NCBI GenBank assembly: GCA_903886975.1
Contig: CAISOB010000114.1
Span: 1 to 48,053 of the forward strand
Reading direction: 5' to 3'
Length of the DNA: 48,053 bases
DNA from: an uncultured beta proteobacterium
GTDB taxonomy: Bacteria; Pseudomonadota; Gammaproteobacteria; Burkholderiales; Rhodocyclaceae
Shown here: positions 42,136 to 48,053 of the stretch, piece after piece
Position numbering within the stretch: the first letter of the stretch is position 1
Layout: each line of letters begins with the position of its first letter
The notes under the pieces: generated by a model
Databases searched by the model: none
The model's input: only the letters and a program-made list of their open reading frames with translations
What the model was told of the DNA's origin: nothing
Program-made: the position numbers and the translations under genes

Positions 42136-43257
42136 TCAACCACCCTTGCTGCCCTCGCCGCGATAGCTGATCCGATAGATCGCGCCGGCATAGTCGTCGG
42201 CAACCAGCAGCGAACCGTCCGGCAAGACCAATACGTCGCTTGGCCGTCCCCAGGCGGTCTCGCCCTGCAGCCAGCCGCTGGCGAAGGTTTCGTAGGCGAC
42301 CGCGCGGCCACCTTGCAGACGCACCAGCGTCACCCGGTAACCGATCTTCTTCGAGCGGTTCCACGAGCCGTGCTCGGCGATGAAGATCTGCTTGCGATAT
42401 TCGGGAGGGAACATGCTGCCGGTATAGAAGCGCATGCCGAGTGCGGCGACGTGCGGGCCGAGTTTCTGCGCCGGCGCGGTAAACTCGGCGCAAGCGCGGC
42501 GGCCGCCGAATTCCGGATCGGGCAGATCGCCGCCGTGGCAATACGGATAGCCGAAATTCAAGCCGGCGCGCGGCGCGTGATTAAGCTCATCGGGCGGCGA
42601 GTCGTCGCCGAGCAAGTCGCGGCCATTGTCGGTAAACCATAATTCACCGGTCTCCGGTTGCCAGTCGAAACCGACGCTGTTGCGCACGCCGCTGGCATAG
42701 ACCTCGGCGCCACTGCCGTCGGCGTTCATACGCAGGATGTTGGCATAACGGCGCGGATCGGGTTCGCAGATGTTGCAGGGCGCGCCAACCGGTACGTAGA
42801 GTTTTCCGTCGGGGCCGAAGGCGATGAACTTCCAGCCATGGTGGGTCTCCGCCGGCAATCTGTCAGTGATGACCACCGGCACCGCCGGCTTGTCGAGGCG
42901 TTTCTCGATGTCGTCGTAACGCAGGATGCGGCTGACCGCCGACACATAAAGGCTGCCGTCGCGGTAGGCGACGCCGGCCGGCAGTTGCAGGCCGCTGGCG
43001 ATGGTCTTCACTTCGCCCGCCTTGTAGCCCGGCCCGAAACTCACCGCATGCACCTTGCCGGCCTGCATCGATGCGACGAACAGTGTGCCACCCTGGGCAT
43101 CGTGGCGGCCGAGCGCCATCTCTCGCGCGTTTTTGACAAGCGCCCAGACCTCAATCGAGAATCCCGGAGGCAGCTTGATGCTAGCTAGCGGCAAGTCGGC
43201 CGCCGCGACGGATGCGGCCGACAAGGCGAAGGCAAGAGCGAAGAGACAATGACGCAT
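42136..43257 (-). CDS. Sorbosone-dehydrogenase-like beta-propeller protein
   Basis: A 373-residue exported protein with a signal peptide (about residues 1-19, MRHCLFALAFALSAASVAAA). The rest is a beta-propeller of the soluble PQQ-dependent glucose/sorbosone dehydrogenase family. GVAYRDGSLYVSAVSRILRY, KFIAFGPDGKLYVPVGAPCN, SGVRNSVGFDWQPETGELWF and a terminal LVLPDGSLLVADDYAGAIYR are the repeated blade strands. CNICEPDP supplies two Cys that could form a disulfide or bind a metal. Whether PQQ is bound cannot be decided. The ATG at 43257 is fixed by the signal peptide; the frame upstream overlaps the M48 gene. Confidence 0.82.
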   Translation of the reverse strand: MRHCLFALAFALSAASVAAADLPLASIKLPPGFSIEVWALVKNAREMALGRHDAQGGTLFVASMQAGKVHAVSFGPGYKAGEVKTIASGLQLPAGVAYRDGSLYVSAVSRILRYDDIEKRLDKPAVPVVITDRLPAETHHGWKFIAFGPDGKLYVPVGAPCNICEPDPRRYANILRMNADGSGAEVYASGVRNSVGFDWQPETGELWFTDNGRDLLGDDSPPDELNHAPRAGLNFGYPYCHGGDLPDPEFGGRRACAEFTAPAQKLGPHVAALGMRFYTGSMFPPEYRKQIFIAEHGSWNRSKKIGYRVTLVRLQGGRAVAYETFASGWLQGETAWGRPSDVLVLPDGSLLVADDYAGAIYRISYRGEGSKGG

Positions 43258-43360
43258 GTGCTGACGCGACCACCCAAGAAATAGATATCGACTCGGACGC
43301 GCCGGCAGCCATTTCAGTTCCGCGCGCGCCGCTAGCGCACGGTACCGCTCTTGCGTGACG

Positions 43361-44344
43361 TCACGGGCGCATCGCCCGGATCGCAGCGATTCGCTCGCGC
43401 GTGTCGGGATGACTGTCGAGCAGATCGCTTGCGTGGCGGGTGCGGCGCTCGATCTTGTCGAGGCTGCTGACCAGGGCTTCGGCCGACTGGCAGCAGCGCA
43501 GAAGCAGCCTGGCGGCGTAGGCATCGGCTTCGAGTTCGGCCTGGCGCGAATAGCCCGACTGGAGCAGCACGCCGCTGACCCCGACGGCCGCCGACGACAC
43601 GTCGCCGAACCAGGCGGCCAGCGCGATCGACATGGCCGCGCTCTGGATCAACATGCGCAGCGCGTGGCGCTCGACAAGATGACCCACCTCATGCGCGAGA
43701 ACGGCGTTGATTTCGGCGTCGTCGAGTTGAGCCACCAGCGGGTCGAGCAGAACGATGTCGCCGCCCGGCAAGGCAAAAGCATTGCCGCCTAGATTGTGCG
43801 AGGCGCGAAATTGCAGGCGCCATGACGGCATACCCGGTCCGCTGAGGAAGGCCGCAGCCTGATCGCGGATCTGCTGCTGACGCTCGGCGGACAGTTTGCT
43901 CGGCATGAACTGCTGGCGGTCGAGTTGCAGCAGCGCGTCATGCGAAATTTTCTGCACGGCCGCCGGCGGAATCCTCTGCGCGAGGACCCGCGCGATTTCG
44001 GGCAGTCCCCACAAGTACGCGCTGACGCTGGCGGCCACCACCAGCACGAAGGAGCCGAGCGCCCAGCGCCAGCTTTTTTGTAGCTTGACCACCGCCGAAT
44101 CCCCGACACCCACGTCGGCCAGCAGGCGGGCCAAGCCGGCTTCGTCGGCGACTTCGCAACGACCGCCGTCGCGCAGCTCGATGCAGCGCGGAGCGCCGCT
44201 CAGGGGCTCGCCGAAATTGACTTCGGACAAGCTCACTTGCAGCGTGACGCCGGCTCCTTGCAAGCGCAGTCGCCCGTTCTCGATTGCCAGTTCTACCGGC
44301 CGGCGCAGCGCGCTTTTGCCGTCGTAATAGAAGGCGCTGAGCAT
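43361..44344 (-). CDS. M48-family metalloprotease with N-terminal membrane anchor
   Basis: A 327-residue protein. The first 85 residues form a small beta-rich module (FYYDGKSALRRPVELAIENG). One membrane segment follows (about residues 95-115, WALGSFVLVVAASVSAYLWG), then an M48 peptidase domain with the zinc motif HEVGHLVERH (about 217-226) and the third ligand Glu in AELEADAYAARLL about 55 residues later. The anchor places the catalytic domain on one face of the membrane, probably the periplasmic side. The start follows the DUF898 stop with no gap (TAGATG), so the two genes are an operon. Confidence 0.88.
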   Translation of the reverse strand: MLSAFYYDGKSALRRPVELAIENGRLRLQGAGVTLQVSLSEVNFGEPLSGAPRCIELRDGGRCEVADEAGLARLLADVGVGDSAVVKLQKSWRWALGSFVLVVAASVSAYLWGLPEIARVLAQRIPPAAVQKISHDALLQLDRQQFMPSKLSAERQQQIRDQAAAFLSGPGMPSWRLQFRASHNLGGNAFALPGGDIVLLDPLVAQLDDAEINAVLAHEVGHLVERHALRMLIQSAAMSIALAAWFGDVSSAAVGVSGVLLQSGYSRQAELEADAYAARLLLRCCQSAEALVSSLDKIERRTRHASDLLDSHPDTRERIAAIRAMRP

Positions 44345-45655
44345 CTAAAGAGCGATGTCGATGTCAAGCGCGGCCATGCTTTCGCTACCCAGCGCCGAAG
44401 ACTCACGCGGCGCGCCGGCGACTGCCGCGGCGAGGCGCTGCGGCGCGATGACATGGAGATTGCGGGCGCGGAAGCGCGCCAGCCTGATCTGCCCCAGTGG
44501 CCAGAAGAAACCAAGCGTGAGCAGAGTCAGCGCCCAGTTCGAGAGCGTGATGCCGATATAGGAACGCACTTTCTGGGTACTGCGAAAACGAGTGCCGCCG
44601 ACGCTCATGTGATTCCACAAGAGATTGGTCCCGACGACCCTGGCATACGGCAGCATAACGAGTTGCATGACGATCAGCATGCCGCCGATCAGCGGCAGGG
44701 CGTAGAGCATGATAGCCAGCGCCAGGGCGATCTTGCCACTGGTGAACAGCGGCAGCGCAGCGAGCGCCGCGCCGATCAGCAGCAGGACCCACAAGAGCAG
44801 CGGAAAAGCCAGCCCGCGATAGAAAACGCCGACGCCGGCGGAGAACTGCACCGGCGTATTGCCGTAACTCAGGTTGCGGGCGACGAAAGCCTTCTGCCGC
44901 TGCAGAAAGACCGGGAAATAGAACCCGAGCGTCAGCGCGCTCAGCGTTCCGTGCACGAGAAACAGGACGAGCACCCTCAGATAGCCGCCGGAGAACGAAA
45001 AGCGCAGGCCGCGATAACTGGTATTGCGCGCCCGGAAACGCATCGACTGGACCAGCAGCCAGGGGAAAGCGACGGCGCCGACGGCGAGTACACCGAGCTT
45101 GGCCTCGGCGCTGATGCTCTCGGCCAGAGTGACGGCGAGGAAGAAGGCCAGCAGAATCAGGCGGCCGAACAGAATGGCGCGCGGCTTGCCGTGGTAATCG
45201 AAGGCCGCGTCATCGACCAGCGTGTTGCGGTGAAAATATTTTTCGCGCCTGACCTTGGCCCAGGGCGAATAGAAGCCGATTGTCAGGACGGTCAGCGCAA
45301 TATTGACCAGCCAGATGCGAAAGTATTCTCCGCCGCTGCCGCGGAATTCGACCGGCATTTCCGGCGCGCTTTCGTCTGCGGCCGGGATCGCAGCGCCGGC
45401 AGCCCGCGACTTGGCGGCAGCCGCAGCGAGTCGTATCGACCGCGCGCGCTCGGCATCGTAGGAACGGCGCAGCTCGTCGCTGGAGAGCGTCTGATAGGCA
45501 TGGCGCAGCGCATCGAGCTGCTCGGCCGGCAGCGGCTTGCCGCCGGCCAGGTGGCGGCGGTAGCGCGCCAGTGCGCCGGCGTAGGCCGCCGTGATGTCCT
45601 TGGCACTGGCATCGCTCGCAATGCCGAGAGTCGCATAAAGGCCGCCGCTGTCCAT
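44345..45655 (-). CDS. DUF898 (YjgN-like) membrane protein with N-terminal J-like domain
   Basis: A 436-residue protein. Residues about 5-70 resemble a J domain (LYATLGIASDASAKDITAAY through LSSDELRRSYDAE), but the essential HPD tripeptide between helices II and III is missing: the loop reads YRRHLAGG. The rest is the DUF898/YjgN membrane domain with about ten hydrophobic segments and repeated motifs, for example NIALTVLTIGFYSPWAKVRR and LVHGTLSALTLGFYFPVFLQ, plus SNWALTLLTLGFFWPLGQIR near the end. The ATG at 45655 is supported by a GGAGCG upstream. It is the first gene of the pair with the M48 protease, which suggests that the two act together. Confidence 0.85.
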   Translation of the reverse strand: MDSGGLYATLGIASDASAKDITAAYAGALARYRRHLAGGKPLPAEQLDALRHAYQTLSSDELRRSYDAERARSIRLAAAAAKSRAAGAAIPAADESAPEMPVEFRGSGGEYFRIWLVNIALTVLTIGFYSPWAKVRREKYFHRNTLVDDAAFDYHGKPRAILFGRLILLAFFLAVTLAESISAEAKLGVLAVGAVAFPWLLVQSMRFRARNTSYRGLRFSFSGGYLRVLVLFLVHGTLSALTLGFYFPVFLQRQKAFVARNLSYGNTPVQFSAGVGVFYRGLAFPLLLWVLLLIGAALAALPLFTSGKIALALAIMLYALPLIGGMLIVMQLVMLPYARVVGTNLLWNHMSVGGTRFRSTQKVRSYIGITLSNWALTLLTLGFFWPLGQIRLARFRARNLHVIAPQRLAAAVAGAPRESSALGSESMAALDIDIAL

Positions 45656-45824
45656 GCCGCGCTTTCGCTCCTTATTGTCCGTCAAGACCGGCGCCACGAA
45701 TGGCACGGGGAACTCTACCTGATTGGGAGGCCTTTGGACAGCATGATGACGGTATAATTCAACGCCGCGGGCCAGGCCGACCGGTTAGACCATGCCCCCG
45801 CATTTCGACTCGCCTTGGCGCGCC

Positions 45825-47669
45825 TTAACCTTCGGCGCGACTCGCCCGCCGCCGCTCGTGCTCGGTCAGGAAGCGCTTGCGCAGGCGGATGCATTTGGGC
45901 GTGATTTCGACGAGTTCGTCGTCGTCGATGAATTCGACCGCGCTCTCCAGGGTCAGGTCCACGGCCGGCACCAGGCGCACCGCCTCGTCGGTGCCCGACG
46001 AACGGATATTGGTCAGCTGCTTGCCCTTGATCGGGTTGACCACGAGATCGTTGTCACGCGAGTGGATACCGATGATCATGCCTTCGTACAACCGGTCGCC
46101 GGGTACCGAGAACATGCGGCCGCGATCCTGCAACTTCCACAGCGCATAAGCGACGGCTTCGCCGTGCTCCGCGGAAATGAGTACGCCGTTGCGGCGGCTC
46201 GGCAATTCACCCTTGACCGGCGCGTACTCGTCGAAGACATGGCTCATCAGGCCGGTGCCGCGCGTCAGGTTCATGCACTCGCCCTGGAAGCCGATCAGTC
46301 CGCGCGCCGGAATCCGGTATTCGAGACGGACGCGGCCGCGGCCGTCGGAGACCATGTCCTGCAGGTCGCCCTTGCGGTAGCCGAGCGCTTCCATGATGCC
46401 GCCCTGATGCACTTCCTCGACGTCGAGCGTGAGCATTTCGTAAGGTTCGCACTCGACGCCGTTGATCGTCTTGTAGATCACTTTCGGGCGCCCGACGGCG
46501 AGCTCGAAACCTTCGCGGCGCATGGTTTCGAGCAGGATGGTGAGGTGCAGTTCGCCGCGGCCCGAGACCAGGAAGGAGTCGGTATCGGCGGTTTCCTCGA
46601 CGCGCAGCGCCATATTGGTCAGAAGTTCCTTGGTCAGGCGCTCGCGGATCTGGCGGCTGGTGACGAACTTGCCTTCGGTGCCGGCATACGGCGAGTTGTT
46701 GACCATGAAAGTCATGTTCAGCGTCGGCTCGTCGATCTTGAGCATCGGCAGCGCTTCGGGCCGGTCGTTGTCGGTGATCGTGCAGCCGATCGAAAGCTCG
46801 TCGATGCCGGTCACCAGCACGATGTCGCCGGCCAGCGCCTCGTCGAGCGAGATGCGTTCGATGCCGCGGAAACCGAAAATCTGATTGACCTTGGCCGTCC
46901 TCGGCGAGCCGTGCTCGAACTTGCCGTCGGCATCGGCCTGGCCGTACATCACGGTGATCGGCTGCGCGGCTTTCAGGCGGCCGCGCTGGATGCGGCCGAT
47001 GCCGATGCGGCCGACATAGGATGAGTAATCGAGCGCCGAGATCTGCAACTGCAGCGGGCCGTCGATGCCGTCTTCGTGCGGCGGCGGAACGTGCTCGAGG
47101 ATGGCGTCGAACATCGGCCGCATGTCGGGCGACGGTTTGTCGAGGTCGAGTGTCGCGTAGCCGTTCAGCGCCGAGGCGTAGATCACCGGGAAATCGAGCT
47201 GCGCGTCGGAAGCTCCCAGCTTGTCGAAGAGATCGAAGGTGTGATCGACGACCCAGTGCGGGCGCGCGCCGTCGCGGTCGATCTTGTTGACCACGACGAT
47301 CGGCTTCAAACCAAGCGCCAGGGCCTTCTTGGTCACGAAGCGCGTCTGCGGCATCGGTCCCTCGACAGCGTCGACGAGCAGCAGCACGCCATCGACCATC
47401 GACAGCACGCGCTCGACTTCGCCGCCGAAGTCGGCGTGTCCCGGGGTATCGACGATGTTGATGTGCACGCCGTGATAATCGACCGCCAGATTCTTGGCGA
47501 GGATGGTGATGCCGCGTTCGCGTTCCAGTTCGTTCGAGTCCATAACGCGTTCGACGATGTGCTGGTGGGCGGAGAAACTCCCGGCCTGCTGCAGCAGCTT
47601 ATCGACGAGCGTGGTCTTGCCGTGGTCGACGTGGGCAATGATGGCGATGTTGCGAACGGGACGAGTCAT
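45825..47669 (-). CDS. typA: Ribosome-associated translational GTPase TypA/BipA
   Basis: A 614-residue GTPase of the EF-G-like translation factor group, used in 50S assembly at low temperature and in stress. G1 AHVDHGKTT (residues 11-19), G2 RGITI, G3 DTPGHADF and G4 NKID are intact. The EF-G-like domains III and V and the TypA-specific C-terminal domain (GDRLYEGMIIGIHSRDNDL) follow. Length and domain content are normal. It stands alone, with a long upstream region containing the inverted repeat. Confidence 0.96.
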   Translation of the reverse strand: MTRPVRNIAIIAHVDHGKTTLVDKLLQQAGSFSAHQHIVERVMDSNELERERGITILAKNLAVDYHGVHINIVDTPGHADFGGEVERVLSMVDGVLLLVDAVEGPMPQTRFVTKKALALGLKPIVVVNKIDRDGARPHWVVDHTFDLFDKLGASDAQLDFPVIYASALNGYATLDLDKPSPDMRPMFDAILEHVPPPHEDGIDGPLQLQISALDYSSYVGRIGIGRIQRGRLKAAQPITVMYGQADADGKFEHGSPRTAKVNQIFGFRGIERISLDEALAGDIVLVTGIDELSIGCTITDNDRPEALPMLKIDEPTLNMTFMVNNSPYAGTEGKFVTSRQIRERLTKELLTNMALRVEETADTDSFLVSGRGELHLTILLETMRREGFELAVGRPKVIYKTINGVECEPYEMLTLDVEEVHQGGIMEALGYRKGDLQDMVSDGRGRVRLEYRIPARGLIGFQGECMNLTRGTGLMSHVFDEYAPVKGELPSRRNGVLISAEHGEAVAYALWKLQDRGRMFSVPGDRLYEGMIIGIHSRDNDLVVNPIKGKQLTNIRSSGTDEAVRLVPAVDLTLESAVEFIDDDELVEITPKCIRLRKRFLTEHERRRASRAEG

Positions 47670-47767
47670 GTAGGGCTAACGCTTTGAAAAGGGGGCCGAT
47701 TCTAGCACAGGACTGCTACTAAAGCCCGGATAAAGTCGGTCGCAAGGCAATTGCATAAGTTCAAAAT

Positions 47768-47889
47768 CCACCGCAGAGGCACAGAGGCCACGCAGAGAAG
47801 AGCAAAGAGCCAGCTCGGATAAACTTGGATTCTTTCGGTTTTCTCTGTGCTTCCTCTGTGTCTCTCTCTGTGTCTTTGTGCCTCAGTGG
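47768..47889. repeat. Imperfect inverted repeat of CAGAGG/CACAGAG units
   Basis: The left arm, 47768-47799, is built of CAGAGG and CACAGAG-like units. The right arm, 47840-47889, is a mirror of CTCTGTG units (TTCTCTGTG, CCTCTGTG, TCTGTGTC). The arms are partly complementary, so the region could fold as a long, irregular hairpin. A similar CACAGAG-type repeat is widespread in bacterial genomes. It lies upstream of typA and 109 bases before the transposase start, and may mark a past insertion. Confidence 0.6.
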
Positions 47890-47997
47890 TCGCGATGACT
47901 TCAAATGCAATTCTAGTAGTCAGTCATGTTGAATCGAATGGATGTCTGGCACGGAAGCTGCGGAGAGTTTGGCGTTGCCACCTCGTTGGAGAAAGCC

Positions 47998-48053
47998 ATG
48001 CCGGCCATCAGATATCGAGTGACGCTGACGGATGAAGAAGTTGAAATGCTGGA
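47998..48053 (+). CDS. IS630-like transposase, N-terminal fragment cut by window edge
   Basis: Only the first 18 codons are visible (MPAIRYRVTLTDEEVEML). The RYRVTLTDEE start is characteristic of many IS630-family transposases, whose first ORF opens with a short strand and an acidic helix before the helix-turn-helix. GGAGAAAG lies just before the ATG at 47998. The insertion-sequence left end is probably somewhere within the 110 bases after the inverted repeat, but I could not define its terminal repeat. The identification is tentative because of its length. Confidence 0.55.
   Translation, partial: MPAIRYRVTLTDEEVEML

Noticed and set aside
47768..47889. CRISPR-like array
   Set aside because: The repeats are short, irregular and in inverted orientation, with no regular spacers and no cas genes.

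Overview
The window is about 62-65% G+C by eye and has a dense, mostly minus-strand gene layout typical of Betaproteobacteria. The petA-petB-petC-sspA-sspB order, the dnaX-ebfC-recR cluster, the cytochrome b Qo motif of the PVWY type and the many Rhodocyclales-like hypothetical families suggest a Rhodocyclales or related Nitrosomonadales-type genome. This is an inference from gene order and protein character; no database comparison was possible. No rRNA, tRNA or CRISPR array was seen. Most of the window is chromosomal housekeeping, with short accessory patches and one incoming insertion sequence at the right edge.

Layout. 0.2-3 kb: SrkA-type kinase, a spermidine-synthase-like protein, a short CbiX/SirB chelatase and a haem-binding lipoprotein. 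3-4.2 kb: a two-gene (short-chain) chromate transporter. 4.2-6.1 kb: purine salvage (apt plus an NCS2 permease). 6.2-9.1 kb: DUF2721 protein, HlyC/CorC-type CBS membrane protein, YbiB. 9.3-13.2 kb: cytochrome bc1 operon followed by sspA and sspB. 13.3-16.1 kb: dnaX-ebfC-recR, interrupted by a small MITE/REPIN-like element that duplicated the recR start codon. 16.3-21.1 kb: branched-chain amino acid ABC transporter livK-livH-livM-livG-livF with a promoter, hairpins and a likely TTG start for livK. 21.2-24.1 kb: threonine-to-glycine pathway (Tdh-like epimerase-family dehydrogenase and Kbl), divergent from an XRE-cupin regulator.

24.3-32.8 kb is more accessory: a protein made of three tandem YbjQ/UPF0145 domains, a cupin, an asparaginase N-domain protein co-transcribed with asnS, a PerM/AI-2E family protein with a cyclic-nucleotide-binding-domain protein, a long-chain ChrA, an entericidin-like lipoprotein and an orphan ModA-like binding protein. 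32.8-40.5 kb: a PBP7-type endopeptidase, a citrate-synthase homologue lacking two active-site residues, a Cache-type chemoreceptor, an enoyl-CoA hydratase, a 421-residue protein with no Lys, Cys or Trp, and a DUF4124 protein. 40.5-45.7 kb: DUF1810, PAS-only, cupin and sorbosone-dehydrogenase-like proteins, then an M48 peptidase paired with a DUF898 membrane protein carrying a J-like domain without HPD. 45.8-47.7 kb: typA/bipA. The right end holds an imperfect inverted repeat and the first codons of an IS630-like transposase.

The observations most worth follow-up are the citrate synthase homologue with Asp362->Tyr and Arg387->His (E. coli numbering), the element inserted between ebfC and recR, the triple-YbjQ protein, the Lys/Cys/Trp-free protein and the J-like/DUF898/M48 pair. 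I saw no clear new defence or mobile system.
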